A stretch of 64,000 nt of DNA. Source: an uncultured Porphyromonadaceae bacterium. Its GTDB lineage: Bacteria > Bacteroidota > Bacteroidia > Bacteroidales > Muribaculaceae. Position numbers and translations under genes: made by a program. The stretch is taken from contig CAJKRG010000006.1 in the NCBI GenBank assembly GCA_905202215.1, positions 1 through 64,000 of the forward strand. Reading direction: 5' to 3'. Shown here piece by piece: positions 25,410 through 34,679 of this stretch. How positions within the stretch are numbered: the stretch's first letter is position 1; the number at the start of each line of letters is the position of its first letter. The notes under the pieces are model-generated. The model was not told where the DNA came from. It saw only the letters and a program-made list of their open reading frames with translations, and ran no database searches.

Positions 25410-26951
25410 CTATTTCAGTCTTATTTCTGTGATCCGCCAGTTGCTTCCCGTATACTCTTGGAAATCGACAGTTTCGGTGTCGGCCGGAATAGGCTCGAAT
25501 GTAAGGCTGAAGGAACCTTCTCCATTTTTGTCGGCAGTAAACTCTTCGCCGGGAGTGATTCCATGGCTGCCGGTCAGCTTATATTGCTTGCCGGCAGAAT
25601 CTGCAAGGAATGCCCGCGGATCTATTTTGATCCACCAGCCCGGTATGTACCGCACCTTGAAAGATATGGTTGTGCCTTCCGGTGTCTGTTCAATACGTTC
25701 GATATCGAGTACGAAATCGGTGGTGTTGGTTATGTATTCAGGCCTGACAATTGTGCGGGTGCCGGCTGTTTCGGAGATGCTCTTTTGACCTTTTGAATCG
25801 GTATGGAAACGGATCATGCGGTCGAATATACCTTTGCTGTAACCGAGGAACCGGTCTGTGACGATGCCTTCGGGCGACACAAGCACAAACGTAGGCATTC
25901 CCTCGGCTCCGAAATTACGGTATAGGCCCAGATCTTCCTTGCCTTCGTTCCAGTTGTTGCCTTCGAGGCTGTAGCTCGCGCTTGCCTCACGCCACATCTC
26001 ATCGCTATCCAGCGAAAGACTGATGACCTCGGCGATATCGGCATATTTATTTGCGAATTCGTGCAGTTCGGGAATAGCCATTACACACGCGTAGCAGCCA
26101 CGGCTCCAGAAATCGAGGAGCAGCCATTTGCCGCGAAAATCGGCAAGATGATGCACATTGCCGGCGAGATCGTAGAATGTTCCGTCAGGCACGGTGTCGC
26201 CTCTCTGCGCTGTTTTCGGAGGATAGAGCAGGATTTCTATCTTTTTCCCGGCCTCCGATGTTTTCACGCTTTCGTCGAGACTGTTGAAAAGTGATTTCAG
26301 TTCATCAGTATACGAATCGGGATATTTTTGATAAAACTCATGGCTACGGGCCAGTTGCTCTGCTTTGGCAAGCCACGAAGCGTTGACCGGCAGTTTCCGG
26401 AGCAAGGCAATGTCACGGCGGTAGATTGCTATCATGATTGAGTCGCCTATATAGTCATTGTCTCTATAAGCTTTGCGCACGCCCTCGCGTGATTCAGTAT
26501 CGGTCGCCGCTGTCATTGCCTGGATATAGTCGGTTTCGCGTTTCTGATATTGATCCCACAGCTTCTTGCTGTTTGTCAGGAAGCGGTCGTATTCGGCCTG
26601 TTCCGGCACGGCGCTGCGCACAGGCCATGTAAATATATTATAATCTGAGGCCTCGACTTCGACCTCGGCTCCGGGTCGCAGATATATCGTGCGATCCATC
26701 GAGGGAACCTGGGGAGCGTTCACGCCGAGGGCCGTTTTCATCAGTCCGCTGTCGACAGGCACGACGAGCCTGAAAAAACCATTGATTACGGTATCTCTCG
26801 CTATGCTTGTTCCGGCCTGCCCGAGCATTTGGAACAATATGACTTCCGTGCTGTCGGGAAGAGCGCCGCAGTGCCCTGTAATCACGGCATTTTCCGCATT
26901 GCCGCACATCGCTGCAGCTAAAGCAGCACCGACAATAAATCCTTTTTTCAT
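25410..26951 (-). CDS. TlpA-like thioredoxin-fold thiol-disulfide oxidoreductase
   Basis: 513 residues. Signal peptide, an N-terminal DUF4369-like beta domain (about 22-105), a helical linker (115-240), a thioredoxin-like domain (about 245-380) with active site C286-Y-A-C289 (DFWSRGCYACV) and the cis-Pro in EGMPTFVLV, then a C-terminal beta domain of ~130 residues (about 385-513). Periplasmic or surface-associated proteins of this build reduce or reshuffle disulfides in exported proteins. The extra C-terminal domain is not part of the usual architecture. Monocistronic, with its own -7 box. Confidence 0.83.
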   Translation of the reverse strand: MKKGFIVGAALAAAMCGNAENAVITGHCGALPDSTEVILFQMLGQAGTSIARDTVINGFFRLVVPVDSGLMKTALGVNAPQVPSMDRTIYLRPGAEVEVEASDYNIFTWPVRSAVPEQAEYDRFLTNSKKLWDQYQKRETDYIQAMTAATDTESREGVRKAYRDNDYIGDSIMIAIYRRDIALLRKLPVNASWLAKAEQLARSHEFYQKYPDSYTDELKSLFNSLDESVKTSEAGKKIEILLYPPKTAQRGDTVPDGTFYDLAGNVHHLADFRGKWLLLDFWSRGCYACVMAIPELHEFANKYADIAEVISLSLDSDEMWREASASYSLEGNNWNEGKEDLGLYRNFGAEGMPTFVLVSPEGIVTDRFLGYSKGIFDRMIRFHTDSKGQKSISETAGTRTIVRPEYITNTTDFVLDIERIEQTPEGTTISFKVRYIPGWWIKIDPRAFLADSAGKQYKLTGSHGITPGEEFTADKNGEGSFSLTFEPIPADTETVDFQEYTGSNWRITEIRLK

Positions 26952-26980
26952 GGCTATAACTGATGATTTAGTTTCACTCG

Positions 26981-26988
26981 CAAAAGTA
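26981..26988 (-). promoter_or_regulatory. Promoter -7 element of the TlpA-like gene
   Basis: TACTTTTG on the minus strand, exact TAnnTTTG, 29 bases before the ATG at 26951. No good -33. Confidence 0.6.
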
Positions 26989-27044
26989 CAAATAAAACCG
27001 AATCCTTAAAAAATAAATGCACGATTAAACATGTATTTCGCAAG

Positions 27045-27077
27045 AAAAAAGCCGCAGACACATTGCAGTTCTGCGGC
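27045..27077 (-). terminator. guaA terminator
   Basis: Stem GCCGCAGA (27051-27058) / TCTGCGGC (27070-27077) with a six-base A-run on the left (T-run on the minus strand), ~50 bases past the guaA stop. Confidence 0.85.
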
Positions 27078-27126
27078 CCGGAAATTCATGATTTGGTGAA
27101 TGGTTACCTTCGGTCTGAAGCGGGAG

Positions 27127-28662
27127 TTACTCCCATTCGATTGTGGATGGGGGTTTTGAGGAGATGTCGTAGCATACGCGGTTGACGCCGCGTACTTTGT
27201 TTATGATTTCGTTGCTTACTTTGGCGAGGAATTCATATGGGAGGTGTGCCCAGTCTGCGGTCATTGCGTCGGTAGATGTGACGGCGCGGAGGGCTACGGC
27301 GCGTTCGTAGGTGCGTTCGTCGCCCATTACGCCTACGCTCTGAACGGGCAGAAGGATTACGCCTGCCTGCCATACCTGATCATAGAGGCCAGCGTCGCGC
27401 AGACCCTGGATAAAGATATGGTCGGCGTTCTGGAGCACGGTCACTTTTTCGCGGGTCACTTCGCCGAGAATACGCACGGCGAGGCCGGGGCCGGGGAAGG
27501 GATGACGCTTGATCAGAAGTTCGGGCATACCGAGTTCGCGGCCTACGGCGCGCACTTCATCTTTGAAAAGGAGGCGCAGCGGCTCGCAAAGTTTGAGATT
27601 CATTCGCTCTGGGAGGCCGCCGACGTTGTGATGGCTTTTTATGACGGTGCCGGTGATAGACAGCGATTCTATGCAGTCGGGATAGATGGTGCCTTGGGCA
27701 AGCCATTTGGCATCGGTGATTTTATGAGCTTCTGCATCGAAGACCTCGATGAAGTCGGCGCCGATGATTTTGCGCTTGCGTTCGGGGTCGGTGACACCGG
27801 CAAGGTCGGCGAAGAATTTATCGGAAGCGTCGACGCCGATAACGTTGAGGCCGAGGCACTGGTAGTCGCGGAGAACGTCGGCGAACTCATTCTTGCGGAG
27901 CATGCCGTGGTCGACGAAGATACAGGTCAGACGGTCGCCGATGGCTTTGTTGAGCAGAACGGCTGCCACGGAGGAGTCTACGCCGCCGCTGAGGCCGAGT
28001 ATCACACGGTCGTTGCCGAGCTGTTGTTTGAGTGCGGCGACTGTGGTTTCGATAAACGAGGCCGCGCTCCAAGAGCGCGAAGCGCCGCAGATGCCAACGC
28101 AGAAGTTCTCGAGCAGCTGCATGCCGCAGGTGCTGTGGAATACTTCGGGGTGAAACTGCACTCCCCACAGACGCATTTCGGCAGGTGCCTGGAAGGCAGC
28201 GAAACGAACATCGTCGGTCGAGGCGACAGTGGTGAAACCTTCGGGAATGGCAGTGATGGTGTCGCCATGGCTCATCCATACCTGTGCTCCAGGTTCAATT
28301 CCTTTGAAGAGGGGGCAGGCGGGGTCTATCTGAGCAAGGTTGGCGCGTCCGTATTCGCGCGAAGGCGCCGGTTCTACTTTTCCGCCGAATTCCTGAGCCG
28401 TGAGCTGAGCTCCGTAGCAGATACCAAGCACCGGCAGACGGCCGACGAGTTCGTGGAGGTCGAGTTTGAACGCACCTTCATCGTAAACAGAAAGAGGGCT
28501 TCCCGATAGGATTACGCCGATAATGCCTTCTTCAGCTTCGCGGCCGAATGGAAATTTGTTGTAGGGGATGATTTCGCTGTAAATCGACAGTTCGCGCACG
28601 CGGCGACCAATCAACTGGGTTGTCTGCGAGCCGAAGTCGAGGATAACAATTTTCTCCGTCAT
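27127..28662 (-). CDS. guaA: GMP synthase (glutamine-hydrolysing)
   Basis: 511 residues from ATG 28662; 33 extra upstream codons cross the promoter and are rejected. N-terminal class I glutamine amidotransferase (about 1-195) with nucleophile in LGICYGAQ and the His/Glu pair in GVQFHPEV; then an ATP-pyrophosphatase domain with LSGGVDSSVAA and a C-terminal dimerisation domain ending in KPPSTIEWE, the invariant GuaA tail. It converts XMP to GMP using glutamine and ATP. Gene order does not link it to other purine genes, and no purine riboswitch is visible upstream. Confidence 0.97.
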   Translation of the reverse strand: MTEKIVILDFGSQTTQLIGRRVRELSIYSEIIPYNKFPFGREAEEGIIGVILSGSPLSVYDEGAFKLDLHELVGRLPVLGICYGAQLTAQEFGGKVEPAPSREYGRANLAQIDPACPLFKGIEPGAQVWMSHGDTITAIPEGFTTVASTDDVRFAAFQAPAEMRLWGVQFHPEVFHSTCGMQLLENFCVGICGASRSWSAASFIETTVAALKQQLGNDRVILGLSGGVDSSVAAVLLNKAIGDRLTCIFVDHGMLRKNEFADVLRDYQCLGLNVIGVDASDKFFADLAGVTDPERKRKIIGADFIEVFDAEAHKITDAKWLAQGTIYPDCIESLSITGTVIKSHHNVGGLPERMNLKLCEPLRLLFKDEVRAVGRELGMPELLIKRHPFPGPGLAVRILGEVTREKVTVLQNADHIFIQGLRDAGLYDQVWQAGVILLPVQSVGVMGDERTYERAVALRAVTSTDAMTADWAHLPYEFLAKVSNEIINKVRGVNRVCYDISSKPPSTIEWE

Positions 28663-28684
28663 AAAAAATATGTGTTTTGCTGTG

Positions 28685-28692
28685 CAAAAATA
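28685..28692 (-). promoter_or_regulatory. guaA promoter -7 element
   Basis: TATTTTTG on the minus strand, exact TAnnTTTG, 22 bases before the guaA ATG. Confidence 0.65.
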
Positions 28693-28818
28693 CTGAAAAA
28701 TCGCGACATATCGTGTATTGACCGCTCTCGTATGACAATAAAATGTATAGCAAAGTGCCAAAATGGTATAAACAGACAGAAATTTGAGTAATCGTTAGAT
28801 TGGACAATAATAAATTAG

Positions 28819-28826
28819 TACTTTTG
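28819..28826 (+). promoter_or_regulatory. Promoter -7 element of the SGNH hydrolase gene
   Basis: TACTTTTG, exact TAnnTTTG, 19 bases before the ATG at 28846. A TTGG at 28799-28802 could act as a weak -33. Confidence 0.65.
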
Positions 28827-28845
28827 CAGTACCTAAAACAAACAG

Positions 28846-29943
28846 ATGATGAAAAATCGCATTATTTCTTTATTATCAGTGGCTATCATAGCGTGTTCTA
28901 CGGTCTTTGCCGCTGAAGGCGATGTGCCGGTTGAATGGCACAATCTTAAATCTTACCCACTGTTGGGCACACTCGCACCGGATGCATCCGTGCCCTATTC
29001 GCGTTTCCCCGATTCGATGAAGGACAGTGTCCGTAAGGAGCTCTGGCCTATCAGCACATGTTCGGCGGGGCTGTCGGTGCGCTTCCGCTCTGATTCGCCT
29101 CGTATTCAGCTGAAATGGAAAAGCAGCGGCGGCGGTGACCTCAACCATATGACCGCGACCGGTGTCCGCGGTCTCGACCTCTATGTGCTGCAGCCCGATT
29201 CGACCTGGACTACAGTCGGCAGCGGGCGTCCTCTTTCAAAAAACTGGACCACTACAACGGTCATGAAAGACATGGAGCCGGGTGTGGTCCGTGAATATAT
29301 GCTCTATCTTTCGCTTTACGACGGTGTGGACAGTCTTTTTGTCGGTGTCGACTCGGCCACGGTGCTCGCCATGCCGGCGGTTGATTTGCCGGTGCGCCGT
29401 AAGCCTGTGGTGATGTATGGCACCAGCATTCTGCAGGGCGGATGCGCCTCGCGCGCCGGTATGGCTCACACAAATATATTGCAGCGAATGCTCAACCGCG
29501 AGGTTGTGAATCTTGGTTTCAGCGGCAACGCACGCCTCGACCCTGAGGTTGCCGAGTTGATGGCAACATCGGATGCTTCGTGTTTCGTGGTCGACGCTAT
29601 GCCCAATTGCACGCCGGATATGATTGATGAGCGTATGGAGAAATTTCTCGGAATACTGCGTGCCGCTCATCCGACCACACCAATTCTACTGGTCGAGAGT
29701 CCGTGGTTCCCCATAATGCGCTTCAACCGCGAGACCAATACTACCATTCGCGAGAAAAATCGACGTCTGCGTGCTATCTACGACCGTCTGTCGGTTAGCG
29801 ACAAGAATCTGCATTATTTCAATGCCGACAATATACTGACAGACCCTGAGGCGACGGTTGACAATTATCACTTTACAGATTACGGCTTCCTTGAATTTGC
29901 CAGGGCGTTGCGTCCGGTTCTGGAACAGTTGATAGAGGAATGA
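28846..29943 (+). CDS. SGNH/GDSL-type hydrolase, exported
   Basis: 365 residues. Signal peptide cleaved near AAEG (about residue 23), an N-terminal beta domain (about 30-180) of the kind fused to Bacteroidota SGNH esterases, then the SGNH hydrolase domain: YGTSILQGGCASRAG (Ser block I), GFSGNARLD (Gly/Asn block), and DNYHFTDYGF (Asp-His block). Probably a periplasmic or surface carbohydrate or lipid esterase (deacetylase). No PUL genes adjoin it. Its stop overlaps the start of a small membrane protein (ATGA). Confidence 0.85.
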   Translation: MMKNRIISLLSVAIIACSTVFAAEGDVPVEWHNLKSYPLLGTLAPDASVPYSRFPDSMKDSVRKELWPISTCSAGLSVRFRSDSPRIQLKWKSSGGGDLNHMTATGVRGLDLYVLQPDSTWTTVGSGRPLSKNWTTTTVMKDMEPGVVREYMLYLSLYDGVDSLFVGVDSATVLAMPAVDLPVRRKPVVMYGTSILQGGCASRAGMAHTNILQRMLNREVVNLGFSGNARLDPEVAELMATSDASCFVVDAMPNCTPDMIDERMEKFLGILRAAHPTTPILLVESPWFPIMRFNRETNTTIREKNRRLRAIYDRLSVSDKNLHYFNADNILTDPEATVDNYHFTDYGFLEFARALRPVLEQLIEE

Positions 29944-30125
29944 TTCGTAGAATACTGTCGAATGTCGTTCTCGTCGCCGTTCCGGCGATGTGGCTCTGTG
30001 TGTTTTGTCGAATCGACGGCGGATTATCGTTTTCCGGCTTGATAATGACCGCATTTCTTGCGGCAATATCATATCTGATAATATATCTGTTGTTTGTAAT
30101 CGTGTCAAGGCTTGAGAGCCTCTGA
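29940..30125 (+). CDS. Small two-helix membrane protein of unknown function
   Basis: 61 residues: two hydrophobic segments (about 5-24 and 33-55), a short positively charged N-terminus and a charged end (SRLESL). The ATG overlaps the stop of the SGNH hydrolase gene and is preceded by GAGGA, so translational coupling supports it being real. Function unknown; it could be an accessory to the hydrolase. Confidence 0.55.
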   Translation: MIRRILSNVVLVAVPAMWLCVFCRIDGGLSFSGLIMTAFLAAISYLIIYLLFVIVSRLESL

Positions 30126-30212
30126 TAGATCCACCGGACCGTAAACCAAGGAAATTACCTCTCTGGTATCGGGTTTTGTCGAAAATATTCCGGTGATTTT
30201 TTAGTGAAATAT

Positions 30213-30256
30213 AAAAAACGCGCTTCCACATGCTACTGCGGAAGCGCGTTTTTTTG
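30213..30256 (+). terminator. Bidirectional terminator between SGNH and PBP1A genes
   Basis: Stem AACGCGCTTCC / GGAAGCGCGTT with A-run before and T-run after, between convergent genes. Confidence 0.9.
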
Positions 30257-30269
30257 CCGGTATTATGTA

Positions 30270-32666
30270 TCAGTCGAATGCTCCTGAGAGCGATTCGTCG
30301 AGAGTTTCTTCTTCTTCAACCGGGGCGAATTCGGTTTCGCAGAGGTTGAGGCCTGCGGGGAATTCGAAGCGGGAAGCCTGTGTGTAGGGCAGCGACGGGT
30401 CGGCATATACTTTGCTGATATATTTTCCGTAGATTGGCAGTGCCATCGAGGCGCCTTGGCCCTGAGCCATATTGTTGAAGTGGATATAGCGGTCTTCGCC
30501 TCCCACCCATGTGCCCGATACCAGGTCGGGAGTGAAGCTCATGAACCAGCCATCGGCGTTGTCGTTGGTCGTGCCGGTTTTGCCTCCGGTCTGAGCGGTG
30601 ACGTTGAATGGCGGGCGGCGCAGGCGATTGCCGGTGCCGCTGTCGACAACGTTGAGCAGCAGCGATAGAATGCGCCAATAGCCTTTTTGCGTTATGACCT
30701 CGGTCTGCGAGGGTGCAAAATCGCTTATTATGTTGCCGTTGGCGTCGGCAATGGCTGTGACGAAGACGGGGTCGGAGCGCATGCCTTTGTTGGCGAATGC
30801 ACTATAGGCCGTCACCATTTCTTTGACAGATACTTCGCACGGGCCGAGGCAGAGCGACTTCACTGCCGGAAGAGCGTTCGTAATGCCATAGCTGTGCATG
30901 CGTTTCACGAGTTCAGCCGGGCTCAGACGGTCCATGATTCGGGCCGAAATCCAGTTGTTGGAGTTTGTGAGCGCCCAGCGGAGGTCTACCATCTCGCCCA
31001 GGCGTGCATGGCCGGCATTTCGGGGCTGCCAGATTCGTCCGTTTTCGTCATATAAGGTCGGCTGTTCGTTGAGCAGCTGGGTGCACGGGGTGAACTCGTC
31101 GGTCTCGAGGGCGTATGTATAGAGGAAAGGTTTGATGGTCGAGCCGACCTGGCGGCGACCGGTCGATACCATGTCGTACTGGAAGAAGCGGAAGTCGGGG
31201 CCACCCACATATGCCTTTACAAAGCCAGTGGTAGGATCCATCGACATGAAGCCTGTGCGGAGGAAGGATTTTGAATAGAGCAGAGAGTCGCGCGGTGTCA
31301 TCACTGTGTCGACAGGGCCGTCGTAGCTGAATACGGTCATTTCTGTCGGAGTATTGAACTCGGCTTCAAGCTCGGCCTCGCTTTTCCCTGCCACGCGAGC
31401 CACACGCGCACGCTCGCTCTGCCTGATGGCGTTTTTGATGAGCTTGGCGCGCATATCGTCGCTCAGCTCGCCGCGGTTGGAGGTGTAGGGGGCGGCTGAC
31501 GATCCTTTCTTCTCGCGGAAGAACTGGCTCTGGAGCGTTTTCATATGTTCCTGCACAGCTTCTTCCGCATAAGTCTGCATACGCGAGTCGATGGTCGTGT
31601 AGATCTTCAGTCCGTCGTTGTAGATGTCGTATTTTGTGCCGTCGGGCTTACGGGTCTTTTCAATCCATCCGTAGAGCGGGTTGGTGGCCCAGGCGATTGA
31701 GTCGTCTGTATATTTCTGTCGGTCCCACGACGGATAATTGGAGCGCACGGGCTTTTTGGCCGTGAGATAGCGGCGCAATTCCTCGCGGAAATAAGGCGCC
31801 AGGCCGTCTTTGTGATCCACGCGGTGGAAATTGAGAGTAAGGGGTTCGTTCTTGAGGCGTTCAAGTTCGTCGCCGGTGAGCATGTCGGCCTTGTACATCT
31901 GTTCAAGTACCACATTGCGGCGGTCTTTGGTTCGCTCGGGATGACGCACGGGGTTGAAGTAGGACGGGTTTTTGACCATGCCGACCAGCGTGGCTGCCTC
32001 GAGTACATTGAGGTCGGCCGCTTCCTTGTTGAAATATACCTTGGCCGCCGACTTTATGCCGACAGCATTATAGAGAAAGTCGAACTGGTTGAGATACATC
32101 TTCAGGATTTCCTCTTTCGAATAAAAACGTTCGAGCTTTATGGCTATCATCCATTCGATGGGCTTCTGCATGGCTCGCTGCAATATTCCGTTGCTCGGAG
32201 GAGTGTAAAGCTGTTTGGCGAGCTGCTGGGTTATAGTGGAGCCGCCGCCGGCGTTTTTCTGTCCGAGGAGAACGGTCTTCACCATGGCGCGGGCTATGGC
32301 TTTGACGTCGATGCCGGAATGATCTTCGAAGCGGGCGTCTTCCGTGGCTATGAGCGCGTCGACGACGGCCGGCGAAATTTCGTCGAAGTCAGCATAGACG
32401 CGGTTACCCGTATTGCGGAAATAGCGTCCCATTTCCTGACCGTCGGAGGTATATATGACAGAGGCGAATTTATCCTGCGGATTTTTCAGCTCCTCCACAG
32501 GTGGCATATATCCGATGACGCCGTTGTAGACGAGAATGAAGAATATACCGATGAATACAACAAGCGCCACAAAACCGATCCACATCCATCGGATCGCTTT
32601 TCTGACCCAGGGTTTCTGCCGGGGGCTTTTTCCCGTTTTTTTATTTTTTTGATTAAGAGTTGACAT
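30270..32666 (-). CDS. Bifunctional penicillin-binding protein 1A (GT51 + transpeptidase)
   Basis: 798 residues from ATG 32666 (MSTLNQKN); the open frame begins 15 codons earlier, almost touching the menA stop. Cytoplasmic tail, one membrane helix (about 30-52), GT51 glycosyltransferase domain with EDARFEDHSG and GGSTITQQLAKQL, then a class A transpeptidase domain with GSTIKPFLY (SxxK), the SNN motif, and KTGTTND. It polymerises lipid II and cross-links stem peptides in the periplasm. An acidic C-terminus (EEEETLDESLS) is unusual. Likely co-transcribed with menA upstream (48-base gap). Confidence 0.94.
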   Translation of the reverse strand: MSTLNQKNKKTGKSPRQKPWVRKAIRWMWIGFVALVVFIGIFFILVYNGVIGYMPPVEELKNPQDKFASVIYTSDGQEMGRYFRNTGNRVYADFDEISPAVVDALIATEDARFEDHSGIDVKAIARAMVKTVLLGQKNAGGGSTITQQLAKQLYTPPSNGILQRAMQKPIEWMIAIKLERFYSKEEILKMYLNQFDFLYNAVGIKSAAKVYFNKEAADLNVLEAATLVGMVKNPSYFNPVRHPERTKDRRNVVLEQMYKADMLTGDELERLKNEPLTLNFHRVDHKDGLAPYFREELRRYLTAKKPVRSNYPSWDRQKYTDDSIAWATNPLYGWIEKTRKPDGTKYDIYNDGLKIYTTIDSRMQTYAEEAVQEHMKTLQSQFFREKKGSSAAPYTSNRGELSDDMRAKLIKNAIRQSERARVARVAGKSEAELEAEFNTPTEMTVFSYDGPVDTVMTPRDSLLYSKSFLRTGFMSMDPTTGFVKAYVGGPDFRFFQYDMVSTGRRQVGSTIKPFLYTYALETDEFTPCTQLLNEQPTLYDENGRIWQPRNAGHARLGEMVDLRWALTNSNNWISARIMDRLSPAELVKRMHSYGITNALPAVKSLCLGPCEVSVKEMVTAYSAFANKGMRSDPVFVTAIADANGNIISDFAPSQTEVITQKGYWRILSLLLNVVDSGTGNRLRRPPFNVTAQTGGKTGTTNDNADGWFMSFTPDLVSGTWVGGEDRYIHFNNMAQGQGASMALPIYGKYISKVYADPSLPYTQASRFEFPAGLNLCETEFAPVEEEETLDESLSGAFD

Positions 32667-32714
32667 ATGTTTTATGATAGAGAGACTGGAAAATCGTGTA
32701 AAATTAATCAAAAC

Positions 32715-33608
32715 TTACCAAATAAGCAAATTGCGGTCGACGCACTCCGCAATCAGGAAGCATATGGCACAGGCGAACATACACATCGAGGTCATGCCAA
32801 GCAAGGGAGTGAGAGCCGCGCCTGTGCGTTGCCCCATGGCTTTTGTGATAAGAGCCGTTGCAAGTAGATATGCGGCTGGCACGGTCATCCATGCCATGCG
32901 CTGTACATACCATATGTGCATGGTCAGGGCAACTGCGAGGATGGCATTGGCCATATACAATATGCGCATGGCTTTTGGCCCCCACGCTGTGGCGAGGGTG
33001 CTTTTGCCGGCGGCACGGTCGTCGGGTATGTCGCGGTAGTTGTTTATCACAAGTACATTGGCACCCATCAGGCCTATTGCGCATGACCCGAGGAAAACCG
33101 GGTGAGACCATTCGAGTGCCTGTACGTAATAGGTCAGATTGACAGGGATAATGCCGAAAAAGAAAAATACGGCGACTTCGCCGAGACAATGTGTTGAGAG
33201 AGGATAGGGGCCGGTGCTGTAGGCGAGCGCTCCGAGTCCGATGGCTATGCCGGCGCCAATAAGCCAGTAACCGCCCCAGTACGTCAGGCTGAGACCGAGC
33301 AACGCAGCGGCGCCGAGGACTCCGAATGTGGCTGTTTTCATGGCGCGGGGAGTGATCTCGCCCTCGGTCACTCCCCGTCGCGGCCCCTGGCGTCCGCGAC
33401 GGTCGCGTCCGGCCTTGTAGTCGTAATATTCATTGGCGAAATTCGAGGCGATCTGGCATAAAATAGCGAAAACAAGGCATATTGCCGCCGGCAAAGCCTT
33501 GAAAGTCCCGCTACTTATATTATATGCCAAAGCCATCAGCACTCCGGCCACAGAGACAGGCAGCGTGCGCAGACGCATGGCTTCGATCCAGTATCCAATC
33601 TTTTTCAT
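32715..33608 (-). CDS. menA: 1,4-dihydroxy-2-naphthoate polyprenyltransferase MenA
   Basis: 297 residues, about eight membrane helices. UbiA-superfamily prenyltransferase: first Asp-rich motif NEYYDYKAGRD at about 59-69, second motif NNYRDIPDDRAAGK, and the N-terminal EAMRLRTLPVS typical of MenA. It prenylates DHNA on the inner membrane to give demethylmenaquinone, the respiratory quinone of Bacteroidales. The -7 box ends 4 bases before the ATG, so the mRNA could be leaderless. PBP1A follows. Confidence 0.93.
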   Translation of the reverse strand: MKKIGYWIEAMRLRTLPVSVAGVLMALAYNISSGTFKALPAAICLVFAILCQIASNFANEYYDYKAGRDRRGRQGPRRGVTEGEITPRAMKTATFGVLGAAALLGLSLTYWGGYWLIGAGIAIGLGALAYSTGPYPLSTHCLGEVAVFFFFGIIPVNLTYYVQALEWSHPVFLGSCAIGLMGANVLVINNYRDIPDDRAAGKSTLATAWGPKAMRILYMANAILAVALTMHIWYVQRMAWMTVPAAYLLATALITKAMGQRTGAALTPLLGMTSMCMFACAICFLIAECVDRNLLIW

Positions 33609-33612
33609 GCCG

Positions 33613-33620
33613 CAAAATTA
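33613..33620 (-). promoter_or_regulatory. menA -7 promoter element
   Basis: TAATTTTG on the minus strand, 4 bases before the menA ATG. No -33 TTTG at 19-21 bases. Confidence 0.5.
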
Positions 33621-33731
33621 CTCTGAATTTATGAAATATTCCTATTTTGAGAGACTGAAAAAGGAATATATAGATAATGACAATCTCTGTAACTTGTGGC
33701 TGGATTGTATTGCCATGACGGTTTGCATAAA

Positions 33732-34610
33732 TCAGAGTTTTTGTCTGTACATTGCGCGAAATTCCGACGGAGTGCACTTTTTTCGTTCACGGAAACAACG
33801 GCTGAAATGGCTTACGTTATTGAACCCGCATTCGTAGCATATTTCTGAAATCGGCATCTTGGTGTACACAAGTCGCCTCGAAGCTTCTCCTAATCGCATG
33901 TTTATGATGTAGTCGCTGACCGACAGGCCTGTATGCAATTTGAAAAAGCGCGAGAATGATGATTCGGTCATCCCGATTATGTTTGCCAGATCAATCAGAC
34001 GGATACGTTCGGTGATGTGCTCGGTGATATATGTCTGTACTTTGGTGATTCGACGGGAGTCGTTCGAAGTATATTTGTGGGAGAACGTTGAACTGGAAAG
34101 CATGCACATATCTTTACTGTTGGCAAGTATATCCATAAGTTTCAGTAGGTCGTACATTCTGGCGATCGGACTTGTTTCTTTCGCTATTTTATTGAAATAA
34201 TAAAAAGTATGCAACACGGTCTCTGTTCCGAATGCCACACCGTTTGTTGCCTTGTCTAGCAGGCGCACAATACTGTCGAAGTTATTGCCTCTCAAATAAT
34301 CGGGATTATAATAGTCGGGACCAAACTGAATGGTGAATTCGCTTATTTTGTTCGACTTGCAGTTATACATTTCCCACCCGTGTTCAATGCCGGGTCCCAG
34401 CAACACCAAATCAAAATCATCAAGCACCTCAATGGAGTCGCCAACAATACGGCGGGCATTCCTGCATCCATAGATAAAGTTTAGTTCATAGGCATCATGG
34501 CTGTGGACCGGATAGTCAAATTCAGACTTTTCTCTTGCCACAGCATAAAAATCATATTTGCCTTTTATAGGTACTAATTCGGTAATTATCTCTTTATTTG
34601 GGCTTTTCAT
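33732..34610 (-). CDS. AraC-family transcriptional regulator
   Basis: 292 residues. N-terminal cupin-like sensor domain (about 1-165; VHSHDAYELNFIYGCRN with cupin histidines) and a C-terminal AraC double helix-turn-helix (about 190-290; LIDLANIIGMTESSFSRFFK, then ISEICYECGFNNVSHFSRCFR). AraC regulators in gut Bacteroidota often control glycan genes. It is transcribed away from the mannanase operon and a 349-base region lies between them, so it is the likely regulator of that operon. Ligand is probably a manno-oligosaccharide or mannose derivative; this is inference. Confidence 0.88.
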   Translation of the reverse strand: MKSPNKEIITELVPIKGKYDFYAVAREKSEFDYPVHSHDAYELNFIYGCRNARRIVGDSIEVLDDFDLVLLGPGIEHGWEMYNCKSNKISEFTIQFGPDYYNPDYLRGNNFDSIVRLLDKATNGVAFGTETVLHTFYYFNKIAKETSPIARMYDLLKLMDILANSKDMCMLSSSTFSHKYTSNDSRRITKVQTYITEHITERIRLIDLANIIGMTESSFSRFFKLHTGLSVSDYIINMRLGEASRRLVYTKMPISEICYECGFNNVSHFSRCFRERKKCTPSEFRAMYRQKL

Positions 34611-34647
34611 GGTGGTTTAAAACTACAAACGGTGTTCTCGGCATATG

Positions 34648-34679
34648 CAAAGATATACTATTTTTCTGCAACGTGCCAA
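34648..34679 (-). promoter_or_regulatory. Promoter of the AraC-family regulator gene
   Basis: TTGG (34679-34676), 20-base spacer, TATCTTTG (34655-34648) on the minus strand. One base off the -33 consensus; 37 bases before the ATG. Confidence 0.6.

Noticed and set aside
27244..28509. A 421-residue open frame antisense to guaA, and a 502-residue one antisense to the M16 peptidase (39503-41011)
   Set aside because: Both lie fully inside highly conserved genes and have low-complexity, Phe/Val/Gly-rich translations typical of GC-biased shadows.
28663..28761. N-terminal extension of GuaA
   Set aside because: It covers the -7 box and is absent from the GuaA family; the protein starts at MTEKIVILDFG.
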